A stretch of 64,000 nucleotides of DNA. It comes from Alteribacter keqinensis. Its GTDB lineage: Bacteria; Bacillota; Bacilli; Bacillales; Salisediminibacteriaceae. Positions within the stretch are counted from its first letter, which is position 1; each line of letters opens with the position of its first letter. Shown piece by piece: positions 47,161 to 54,230 of this stretch. The position numbers were made by a program, and so were the translations under genes. Below the pieces are notes generated by a model. The model saw only the letters and a program-made list of their open reading frames with translations, was not told the DNA's origin and searched no databases. The stretch lies in assembly GCF_003710255.1 (NCBI RefSeq), contig NZ_RHIB01000002.1:558001-622000 (forward strand). The letters are read 5' to 3'.

Positions 47161-47190
47161 AAGGCGGCCGGTTCACGGCCGCCTTTTTTT
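47161..47190 (+). terminator. Terminator after hemQ
   Basis: AAGGCGGCCG TTCA CGGCCGCCTTTTTTT: a strong stem and long T run directly after the stop codon. Confidence 0.85.
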
Positions 47191-47243
47191 GCGGCGGGAG
47201 GTATTATTGGGGCGGTTTTGTCGTTCAGTTTCACCAGATTTTT

Positions 47244-47325
47244 TTTACTTTTCCGCATTTATTCTTTACTTTTACCGCTTTATTTTTCATTTCCATACAT
47301 TTATTTTTCACTCCGCTCTCCCTCC
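47244..47325. repeat. ~20-bp periodic array (TTTACTTTTCCG type)
   Basis: TTTACTTTTCCGCATTTATTC, then TTTACTTTTACCGC, TTTTTCATTTCC and TTTTTCACTCC recur about every 20 bases between hemQ and cwlJ. Confidence 0.55.
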
Positions 47326-47402
47326 TCTCCCATTCATACCTGCAGCACCTCCCACATAGGATATAGGAGCGCACGTGCGCACAGCGAAGGAGGTCGAATA
47401 CA

Positions 47403-47834
47403 ATGGCAGTGATCAATGCATCGGAGAGCGATGTGGCACTCCTCGCCCGGCTGTTAAGGGCTGAAGCTGAAGGGGAAGGCGAAATTGGCATGATGAAAGC
47501 CGGAAGCGTCATGGTCAACCGGGTAAGAGTACGGTGTCTGGATTTTGAGGATATAAATACAGTTGAGCGAATGGTTTATCAGTCTCCCGGCGGATTTGAA
47601 GCGACTCAAAAGGGGTATTTCTACCAGCGGGCAAGAGAACGGGATAAGCGCCTTGCACGCCGGCTCATTCAGGGCGAACGAACAGGAATTGCCGAGCACG
47701 CCTTATGGTTTTTCCGGCCGCCCGGTGACTGTCCTCCGCAGTGGTGGGGCCAGCCGAACACAGGCCGTTTCAAACTTCATTGCTTTTACCGGCCGGAATA
47801 CGTTGATTGTAAAGAAGTATATGATGTCTATTAA
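47403..47834 (+). CDS. cwlJ: Spore cortex-lytic enzyme CwlJ-type cell wall hydrolase
   Basis: 143 residues, SleB/CwlJ hydrolase_2 domain without a signal peptide. LLARLLRAEAEGEGEIGMMKAGSV carries the catalytic Glu; AEHALWFFRPPGDCPPQWW and FKLHCFY complete the fold. Degrades cortex during germination and needs GerQ for coat localisation; gerQ follows 340 bases downstream. GAAGGAGG precedes the ATG. Confidence 0.92.
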   Translation: MAVINASESDVALLARLLRAEAEGEGEIGMMKAGSVMVNRVRVRCLDFEDINTVERMVYQSPGGFEATQKGYFYQRARERDKRLARRLIQGERTGIAEHALWFFRPPGDCPPQWWGQPNTGRFKLHCFYRPEYVDCKEVYDVY

Positions 47835-47860
47835 AACGACCCTTACCCGGTCGTTTTTTT
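47833..47860 (+). terminator. Terminator after cwlJ
   Basis: AAAACGACC CTTACC GGTCGTTTTTTT overlaps the last codon of cwlJ; it would end the transcript before gerQ, implying a separate gerQ promoter. Confidence 0.8.
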
Positions 47861-48177
47861 ATGGAAAAAACAAATGAGCATAGGCTTACACCTTGTTTCA
47901 TAGTATTAAAATAGCGCAGGAGCGCCGGCTTTTATATTTAACTTTCCCGAACGAAATCTTCGCATCTGAGAGTTAGCAGCGTCAGGGGGTGAATGGAACG
48001 GCAGAAGTTTCTGCTAATTCCGGTAAATAAGAAGCTTCTTGCTTTTGTAAGAGATTATGGGTGAAGGCCACAGGTCCAGTCAGAAACAACCTTGCGTAAT
48101 AGAGGCATTACGCCGCTTCTTATTGATGATTCTGTCTGCTCTGATGACTTGCGAAATTCTTAAAAGGACGTGATCGT
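47861..48177 (+). other. Structured-looking leader before gerQ, no gene
   Basis: About 317 bases with several possible RNA helices: TTAGCAG / CTGCTAA, GCAGAA GT TTCTGC (48001-48014), AATAAGAAGC (48026-48035) pairing with GCTTCTTATT (48115-48124), and GCGTAAT AGAGGC ATTACGC (48094-48113) nested inside. It may contain the sporulation promoter of gerQ. No known riboswitch consensus was recognised. Confidence 0.4.
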
Positions 48178-48681
48178 ATGTATCAACAGTACCCACAATT
48201 TGGTCAAAATGCGTTCCGGGCTCCGGGTCAGGGAATGGGCTTTAATCAGCAAAACGGAATGAATGGCATGAACGGAAACGGTCAGCAGCAGTTTCTCCCG
48301 GGCACACCGGAACCTCCTCAGCCTGCATTTGCCGGCGGTCAGCAACAGCAACAGTCAGGCGGACCATTCGGCATATCAGCGCAAATGCCCGGCATGCTTC
48401 CGATTGAACAGTCCTACATTGAGAATATCCTCCGTTTAAACCGTGGAAAAATCGGTACGTTTTACATGACATATGAGTTAAACGAGAAGTGGAATGCGAA
48501 GATTTTTAAAGGGGTTATTGAAGCTGCGGGGCGTGACCACATTATTATCAGTGACCCGCAGACTGACAAACGCTTCCTGCTTCTGATGGTCAACCTTGAT
48601 TACGTGACGTTCGATGAGCCTCTTGAGTACGATTATCCGTTTGACAACGGGCCGGACCTGGCGACATTTGCTCCGAGATAG
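48178..48681 (+). CDS. gerQ: Spore coat protein GerQ
   Basis: Inner coat protein cross-linked by Tgl and needed to place CwlJ. 167 residues: Gln/Gly/Asn/Pro-rich N-terminus (about 1-75) with a QQQQQ stretch, then a conserved GerQ domain (PIEQSYIENILRLNRGK, YELNEKWNAKIFKGVIEAAG, HIIISDPQTDKRFLL, LDYVTFDEPLEY). AAAGGACGTGATCGT precedes the ATG. Lysines for cross-linking are in the domain. Confidence 0.95.
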   Translation: MYQQYPQFGQNAFRAPGQGMGFNQQNGMNGMNGNGQQQFLPGTPEPPQPAFAGGQQQQQSGGPFGISAQMPGMLPIEQSYIENILRLNRGKIGTFYMTYELNEKWNAKIFKGVIEAAGRDHIIISDPQTDKRFLLLMVNLDYVTFDEPLEYDYPFDNGPDLATFAPR

Positions 48682-48694
48682 TACTTTGCTCTTC

Positions 48695-48743
48695 AAAATA
48701 ACGGCTCCCAAAGTGTAATGCCGCCTTGGGAGCCGTTATTTTT
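48695..48743. terminator. Bidirectional terminator between gerQ and ywdK
   Basis: AAAATAACGGCTCCCAA ... TTGGGAGCCGTTATTTTTT, a 17-base stem with T runs both ways. Confidence 0.85.
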
Positions 48744-49120
48744 TATCCTGAATGATTTAAAGCTGCGATAAAAATCAGTGTCCATCCTACCAGAAATGCA
48801 ACGCCGCCGATCGGGGTAATGGCGCCCAGTACGCGGATACCGGTTAGACTCATGACGTACAAGCTTCCGGAAAAAAGAATGATCCCGATAAAGAAGGCCC
48901 ATCCCGCACCGTGAAGAAGTCCTGTAGAAGACAAGTGTTTCGTCAGAATCGCCACTGCGATAATCGCCAGTGCATGGATCATATGATATTGAACACCTGT
49001 TTCAAATGTCTTCATATAGCCCGTAGCCTCAAGCTTATCTTTTAAGGCATGGGCACCAAAAGCCCCAAGCGCTACAAACAAAAACGAGCTGATACTTCCG
49101 AGCAGTAAAAATAACTTCAT
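48743..49120 (-). CDS. ywdK: DUF423 membrane protein (YwdK)
   Basis: 125 residues, four predicted helices. LGSISSFLFVALGAFGAHAL, YHMIHALAIIAVAIL, AGWAFFIGIILFSGSLYVMSL and ITPIGGVAFLVGWTLIFIAAL are the DUF423/YwdK pattern. Start ATG 49120 has AAAGGAG ten bases upstream. Function unknown. Confidence 0.9.
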   Translation of the reverse strand: MKLFLLLGSISSFLFVALGAFGAHALKDKLEATGYMKTFETGVQYHMIHALAIIAVAILTKHLSSTGLLHGAGWAFFIGIILFSGSLYVMSLTGIRVLGAITPIGGVAFLVGWTLIFIAALNHSG

Positions 49121-49199
49121 GTGAGTGTTTCTCCTTTCGATCCTGTTCAATGTCAGAATATCACACTCGTGTCAGAAAGGGAAAATGCGGTTTGAACCA

Positions 49200-49502
49200 T
49201 TACCGGTTCTGGGCAAAAATACGCAGACAGTTTTCCATCCGCTCTGCTTCTTCATGACTGGGTGTAATGACAACAACGTGATCCCCGTTCACTTCCATAT
49301 TCACATGACGGAACCCCTGCTGGTGAAGGAAGTCTTTTACTGAGGACGCGTGTTCCTTCTCTGTATAAAGGGTATGGTCCCCTACATAATGATTGTTCAC
49401 ATACATCTCATAACGGTCTTCTGTGAGCTTTCCGTCATACTGCTCCCCCTCAAATACCCTGAAATAAAGAGGCAGTCCTGAATTACCTGTGTTGTAGATC
49501 AT
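49200..49502 (-). CDS. Hypothetical protein
   Basis: 100 residues, soluble, acidic to neutral, no signal or membrane helix. AAAGGAG with nine bases of spacing supports the ATG. Predicted alternating strands and helices (LPLYFRVFEGEQYDG, RYEMYVNNHYVGDH, HVNMEVNGDHVVVI). I do not recognise the family. Transcribed with or just upstream of ywdK (80-base gap). Confidence 0.75.
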   Translation of the reverse strand: MIYNTGNSGLPLYFRVFEGEQYDGKLTEDRYEMYVNNHYVGDHTLYTEKEHASSVKDFLHQQGFRHVNMEVNGDHVVVITPSHEEAERMENCLRIFAQNR

Positions 49503-49648
49503 AGTGTGGTACTCCTTTGCAACGTTATATTAACAAAGTTCCCCAGTTTCCTGTGAAACCATTCGAGAAGACACACTTTTTTATAATAAGGCTGCCATGA
49601 AAAAGAAATTAGAAGAATGTTATAACCCTTCATTGATATTCAGCTTCG

Positions 49649-49762
49649 TTGAACGGAATACACTCCCTTTCCGCGGACTCGCGACGAGCTTCCCCGGGGC
49701 TTTGTCTCTGCATGGTCTCGTCTGTCTCGCGCTTCCGCAGGAGTCTTGCGTATTCCGTTCAA
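49649..49762. repeat. Family A repeat, complete copy (TTGAACGGAATA ends)
   Basis: TTGAACGGAATACAC, CCCTTTCCGCGGACTCGCG, GGTCTCGTCTGTCTCGCGC, TTCCGCAGGAGTCTTGCG, TATTCCGTTCAA. The ends and flank GCTTCG match 19847-19963. Confidence 0.8.
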
Positions 49763-49955
49763 CTACGATGCGCTGTGCTGTATAAATCAGAGGAACAGGG
49801 AAACTCAGCCCAAAAACCCGCAGAAAGGGAGTGCAATGTGCTAAATCAACACCTGATTTTAACAGAGCTTATAAAATAAAATGAGTATCCCTCTGAGTCA
49901 GTAAATTTCTTTTATTAAAAATGGAAGTGTGATAATCCTTTTAGTATCATGCGCA

Positions 49956-50108
49956 GCTGAACGCCAGCAGCGAGACTCCTGCGACAGTGACGAGCGTTAA
50001 CATCATGAGTCCTCTGCGAGTTGCTTCGACGCAGATCACTTCGAAGCGTTACTTGTAGAGGAAGAAGCAGGGTTCATTCTCCTCACCGGCGAGCGGATGG
50101 CGTTCAGC
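49956..50108. repeat. Family A repeat, long form with shared module, inverted
   Basis: Ends GCTGAACGCCA and TGGCGTTCAGC are perfect 11-base inverted repeats. The interior is nearly the reverse complement of 35885-35990: CGAGACTCCTGCGACAGTG, ACGAGCGTTAACATCATGAG, CGAGTTGCTTCGACGCAGA and CTTGTAGAGGAAGAAGCAG. Confidence 0.8.
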
Positions 50109-50177
50109 AGAGCTCAGATAAACTGACGTAAGGGTATACTCATTAAAAATAATATTCAAGGCAGAAAGGATGACGTC

Positions 50178-50795
50178 ATGATCATTAGCGTACGGAACTA
50201 CACCCTGGCTGATTATGAAGCTTTACTTACAATCCAGAAAGAAGCCTTCCCTCCCCCTTTCCCTGAAGAATTGTGGTGGAGTAAAGACCAGATCCGCTCC
50301 CATATTGAGACCTTTCCTGAGGGTGCCATGATTGCAGAGATTGACGGGGAACCTGCCGGATCTGCCACGGCCCTCATGATTTTGTTTGACGGGAAACCTC
50401 ATACGTGGGATGAAGTGGCGGATGAAGGCTATATTGCACGGTCCCATAACCGTAAAGGAGACTCCCTCTACGGCATTGATGTGTGCGTCAGGCCTGAGTT
50501 TCGTGGAAAAGGCGTTGCCAAAGCTTTGTACGAGGCCAGGAAGTCACTGGTAGAAAAGCTGAAGCTGACTCGCTTTATAGCAGGTTGCAGAATTCCGGGC
50601 TACCACAAGCATGCAGACCGCCTCTCCCCCCAGGACTATATGATGGAAGTAAGGAACGGACGAATCGACGACCTGGTCCTTTCTTTCATGATCCGGCAGG
50701 GAATGACACCTGTTCAAGTGATGGAAAACTATCTGGACGATGAGGAATCGAAAGACTGTGCAGTGATTGTGGAGTGGAAAAGAAGGCAGTCATGA
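50178..50795 (+). CDS. GNAT family N-acetyltransferase
   Basis: 205 residues. Acetyl-CoA-binding motif A is GIDVCVRPEFRGKGVAKALYEA (RGKGVA), preceded by typical strands (GAMIAEIDGEPAGSATALMI). Its extended C-terminal part (DDLVLSFMIRQGMTPVQVM) resembles GNATs fused near nitrilase-like genes, but no partner is here. Substrate unknown. AGAAAGGATG precedes the ATG. Confidence 0.88.
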   Translation: MIISVRNYTLADYEALLTIQKEAFPPPFPEELWWSKDQIRSHIETFPEGAMIAEIDGEPAGSATALMILFDGKPHTWDEVADEGYIARSHNRKGDSLYGIDVCVRPEFRGKGVAKALYEARKSLVEKLKLTRFIAGCRIPGYHKHADRLSPQDYMMEVRNGRIDDLVLSFMIRQGMTPVQVMENYLDDEESKDCAVIVEWKRRQS

Positions 50796-50815
50796 TACCG
50801 GAAATAAATACAAAA

Positions 50816-50855
50816 CAGCCTGGCACGGGGTCATTTCCGTACCAGGCTGAAAAAA
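50816..50855. terminator. Terminator between GNAT gene and ywdI
   Basis: CAGCCTGGCACGG ... CCGTACCAGGCTGAAAAAA: strong stem between convergent genes; T run on the minus strand is weaker (TTTTGTATTTATTT). Confidence 0.75.
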
Positions 50856-50863
50856 TGCCGGCT

Positions 50864-51178
50864 CTAAAAATCAAATAAGCTGTCGCTGTCAGGCTTGTCA
50901 TCATCGTCGTAAGCCGAGCGCTTTGGCTGGCGGGGTGCAGATGACTTATCATCATCGAGATCCCCCATCATCCGCTGCCTTTCAAGGATATCCATAGCTG
51001 ATGCATCGCTCTTCGCTGCCTCAGAGGAAGATTCCGTTGCCAGCAGCAGATCACAGTAGGTTCTGAGCGCCGTGACGTGCTCTCGGATGTCCGCTGACGA
51101 ACCCGTATTAATATGCTTTCGCACCTGGCCCAGTTCCTGCTCCATCTTTGCTACTACGGTCTTTGCTGAAATGTTCAT
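50864..51178 (-). CDS. ywdI: DUF5327 family protein (YwdI)
   Basis: 104 residues from ATG 51178 (AGAGGAGGGATACACC upstream). N-terminal helix MNISAKTVVAKMEQELGQV and a second ALRTYCDLLLATE, then a disordered acidic tail ending DSDSLFDF, which matches the C-terminus of B. subtilis YwdI. Function unknown. In B. subtilis it lies close to ung and ywdK, as here. Confidence 0.82.
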   Translation of the reverse strand: MNISAKTVVAKMEQELGQVRKHINTGSSADIREHVTALRTYCDLLLATESSSEAAKSDASAMDILERQRMMGDLDDDKSSAPRQPKRSAYDDDDKPDSDSLFDF

Positions 51179-51224
51179 GGTGTATCCCTCCTCTTTTGAA
51201 CAGTTTCGTACGTTTAGCATAGCT

Positions 51225-53015
51225 TTATTTTTCGGTCAAATCAATAAACGTCTCTACGTCTTTTGCTACAAGATCAATCGCACTTTGCCAGAATTCAGGC
51301 TTTGTAAGGTCTGCGTCCAGGTGTTTTTGAGCGAGGTCCTCAACCTGCATACGGCCGGTGTCACGAAGAAGCTCAATGTAACGCTCCTCAAACGCCGTTC
51401 CTTCTTCCTCTGCTTTCGCGTAAATCCCCATACTGAAAAGATAACCGAATGTATACGGAAAGTTATAAAACGGAACGCCCGTAATGTGAAAGTGAAGTTT
51501 TGAAGCCCAGAAATGCGGTGAATAAGAGCCCAGTTCATCACAGTATGCTTCTTTTTGGGCTTCCAGCATCAGCTCATTTAACCGGTGTACACTGACTAGT
51601 CCTTTTTTTCGCTCCTCATAAAACTTTGTCTCAAACAGGAACCTGGAGTGAATGTTCATAAAGAACGCAATAGCCCGGTTCAGTTTATCATCAAGAAGCT
51701 GCACTTTCGCCTCTTCTGTCGCAGCCTGCTTCACCGTGGCATCGGCTACGATCATTTCAGCAAAGGTCGAAGCTGTCTCAGCCACGTTCATGGCATAGCG
51801 CTGCGCCATCTGCGGAAGGTCGTTCATGACATGCTGGTGATACGCATGTCCCAGCTCATGGGCGAGGGTTGCGACATTTGAAGCAGATCCGTCATAGGTC
51901 ATAAAAATACGTGACTGCTCTTTTACAGGGAAGCTCGTACAGAATCCTCCCGGCCGCTTGCCGGGGCGGCTTTCTGCTTCGATCCACCGCTTAGAAAAAG
52001 CTTTCTCTGCAAATTGGGCCATCTTGGGGCTGAATGATTCAAACTGCTGGACGATCATATTCGCTGCATCGTCATAGGACACTTCTTCCACTTCACTCGT
52101 AAGAGGAGCTCCCACATCAGTCCAGTCCAGTTTTTCAAGACCGAGGAGTTCCGCTTTGCGCTTCAGGTATTTAGTAAAGACCGGCTTGTTATCTTCGATT
52201 GTCTTCCACATCACATCCAGCGTCTTTTGCTGCATACGGTTAATATCCATCGGCTCTTTCAGGACATGATCCCATCCCCGGGCTTCGTACGTTTGAAGCC
52301 GGAAGCCACCGAGATGATTGAGGGTATTGGCAAACAATTCCGCTTCGTCTCCCCAGGCTTTTTCCCACTGTTCTGCTACATGCTGTCTCGTATTCCGGTC
52401 TTTACTCGTCATTTTGTTTGCTGCCTGGCCGACAGAAAGAGACTTTGTTTCACCGTCTTCTTCTACTTCAACGCTCATCCGCCCGACAATCGTATTGTAC
52501 ATATCCCCCCATGCATGGTAACCGTCTACAGACAGGGACTGCATGAGCTTTTCTTTTTCAGCAGGGAGTTTGTCGTTCGCGAGGCGGCGACGCTCCTCAA
52601 GATTATATGTAAGTGGTTTTACTTCATCCAGGTTTACGAGGCTTTCCCAAAGGTCATCAGAAAGACCAAGGAGAAGCTCATCAAGAGATGTCATAAAAGA
52701 AGAATACGAGGATGAAAGCTGCTTTACGCGCCCCGTAAGTAATTTTGCCGGTTCGTCTTTCGTATTCTGTGCTGTCAGGCAGCTTACAAATGCCCCCGAC
52801 TCCCGGACGCGCTTTGAAATTTCCTGGGCGCGCACCAGAACGTGAACGATACCGAAAAGTTCCTCTTCTGTTTCAGGTACACTTCTGTTGCTTAAATCCT
52901 TCTGAAACTGTGAAATATCCTCTTCAAGTGTCGAAAGGAAGGATTGAAATTTATCAGACTCGCTTCCTCCTGGAAAAATCGTCTCCAAATCCCAAACCTG
53001 ACTCATCTGTTTCAT
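51225..53015 (-). CDS. pepF: M3 family oligoendopeptidase (PepF-type)
   Basis: Zinc oligopeptidase for short cytosolic peptides. 596 residues from ATG 53015 (AAAGGGGATAGC upstream); the frame runs on to 53213 but that part is a family A repeat. HELGHAYHQHV is the HExxH site with the third ligand Glu in AETASTFAEM. N-terminal WDLETIFPGGSESDKF is typical of the PepF/M3B branch. Isolated gene, 46 bases upstream of ywdI. Confidence 0.94.
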   Translation of the reverse strand: MKQMSQVWDLETIFPGGSESDKFQSFLSTLEEDISQFQKDLSNRSVPETEEELFGIVHVLVRAQEISKRVRESGAFVSCLTAQNTKDEPAKLLTGRVKQLSSSYSSFMTSLDELLLGLSDDLWESLVNLDEVKPLTYNLEERRRLANDKLPAEKEKLMQSLSVDGYHAWGDMYNTIVGRMSVEVEEDGETKSLSVGQAANKMTSKDRNTRQHVAEQWEKAWGDEAELFANTLNHLGGFRLQTYEARGWDHVLKEPMDINRMQQKTLDVMWKTIEDNKPVFTKYLKRKAELLGLEKLDWTDVGAPLTSEVEEVSYDDAANMIVQQFESFSPKMAQFAEKAFSKRWIEAESRPGKRPGGFCTSFPVKEQSRIFMTYDGSASNVATLAHELGHAYHQHVMNDLPQMAQRYAMNVAETASTFAEMIVADATVKQAATEEAKVQLLDDKLNRAIAFFMNIHSRFLFETKFYEERKKGLVSVHRLNELMLEAQKEAYCDELGSYSPHFWASKLHFHITGVPFYNFPYTFGYLFSMGIYAKAEEEGTAFEERYIELLRDTGRMQVEDLAQKHLDADLTKPEFWQSAIDLVAKDVETFIDLTEK

Positions 53016-53092
53016 CTTGCTATCCCCTTTCTTGTCTCTGCTTGTATAAAAGATTGTTGGTTTTAGAAAAATACATGACTCATGGATTATGT

Positions 53093-53215
53093 GGATGCTG
53101 CCTGCATGCCCTTCGTTTTCCGCAGAGGTAGCGGTGGGCCTCCTCACGCTTCGCACTGTGGGGTCTCCCCCGGCCCACCACTTCTGCAGGAGTCTCGGGC
53201 ATTCCGGCTTCATCC
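53093..53215. repeat. Family A repeat, complete copy
   Basis: GGATGCTGCCTGCATGCCC and GGGCATTCCGGCTTCATCC inverted ends; interior CTTCGTTTTCCGCAGAGG, GGGCCTCCTCACGC, GGGGTCTCCCCC, TCTGCAGGAGTCTCGGG. A further fragment (CATGCCCTTCGGTTTCC) lies at 53294. Confidence 0.8.
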
Positions 53216-53422
53216 TCTTTCATCCAAGAGTAACATATACCTAATCAGCTTTTTTTCGTTGCTTGATACAAAAATTGAAGCACTTAGGAGCAGCATGCCC
53301 TTCGGTTTCCTGAGATGTGCTCCTTTTTTTGAAGAACACCTCTTCATTTCCTGACAGTGAATTCGAAACTCTGGTGTTAAGCGGCTCCATAATGTAAGCG
53401 CCTTCAACGTAAAAGGAATTTA

Positions 53423-54103
53423 CTACATTGGCTTTTCTTCAAGAACTTTACCCAGGTGTCTGATCCTGTCCGATTCATAGATGTGAATACCACTGCTTTC
53501 TTCCTGAGCGAGGGCACACATAACCATAGCCACGTGTTCAGCTTTCACGGGCTTGTACTTCTCCAGAGGACCAACCAGAGCTAAACTCAGGGGTTTCCCC
53601 AGAACTTCGGCTGTTTTTTCCCCAAGCCGGAACTCATTACGGCTGCCGAGGAGTAAGGAGGGTCTCAGGATGTGAAGGGAAGGCAGTCTGAGCATGATGA
53701 GTGCCTCTTCCAGCCGGCCTTTCACCTTACTGTAAAAAAACGAAGATTCCGGATCGGCTCCGATTGCCGAAACAATAAGAAACCTGCTCGCTCCTTGTTT
53801 TTTTGCCAGCTGAGCCATCTTTACAGGGTACTCATAATCAACTTTTTCAAACTGGCCCTTTGATTTGGCTTTCTTTAAGGTTGTCCCAAGACATACAAAG
53901 ATATCGTCTGTCGCAAAACAGTCCTCATCCTTTGCCAGATCGTCAAACGATACCAGGCGTTCATGAACGGACTGCTCTTCACTGAACCCGGTCTCTCTTC
54001 TTGAGATCAGGGTAATCTTTTCATAGACGTTACTTTTGATGAGCTCACGGACGAGTTTTTCACCAACCAGTCCTGTAGTTCCAGCTACTAATGCCGTTTT
54101 CAC
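53423..54103 (-). CDS. NAD(P)-binding SDR-like oxidoreductase
   Basis: 226 residues, atypical short-chain reductase like HTATIP2/YraR family. Rossmann motif MKTALVAGTTGLVGEKLV, DIFVCLGTTLKKAKS, SRFLIVSAIGADPES, then YSKVKGRLE with the Tyr-Lys pair (YSKVK) and ILRPSLLLG. Substrate unknown. The start is preceded by AGAGAGGTGC. It is 115 bases downstream of the histidine kinase gene. Confidence 0.87.
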   Translation of the reverse strand: MKTALVAGTTGLVGEKLVRELIKSNVYEKITLISRRETGFSEEQSVHERLVSFDDLAKDEDCFATDDIFVCLGTTLKKAKSKGQFEKVDYEYPVKMAQLAKKQGASRFLIVSAIGADPESSFFYSKVKGRLEEALIMLRLPSLHILRPSLLLGSRNEFRLGEKTAEVLGKPLSLALVGPLEKYKPVKAEHVAMVMCALAQEESSGIHIYESDRIRHLGKVLEEKPM

Positions 54104-54186
54104 TCATGAGCACCTCTCTTCACTTGGTAATTCCACTTTATCACTAAAAAAATAAAAAGAAAATTGAAACAACTAATTCCAACTAT

Positions 54187-54230
54187 AAAAAAAGACGGAT
54201 GAACAGGGTATATTTCCCTAGTCATCCGTC
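54187..54230 (-). terminator. Terminator overlapping the histidine kinase stop
   Basis: Minus strand GACGGATGA ... TTCATCCGTC TTTTTTT; the left arm includes the kinase stop codon. Confidence 0.8.

Larger units (their letters stand above)
49503..50177. other. Repeat-filled gap before the GNAT gene
   Basis: 675 bases without a credible gene. It holds two family A elements, listed separately at 49649-49762 and 49956-50108. Confidence 0.5.

Noticed and set aside
48000-48070. 23-codon frame starting ATGGAACGG before gerQ
   Set aside because: Short, with a Shine-Dalgarno too close to the ATG, and it overlaps the helices of the proposed leader; chance is sufficient explanation.
53016-53213. N-terminal extension of the M3 oligopeptidase
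   Set aside because: Translates a family A repeat; ATG at 53015 has a good ribosome site and fits homologues.
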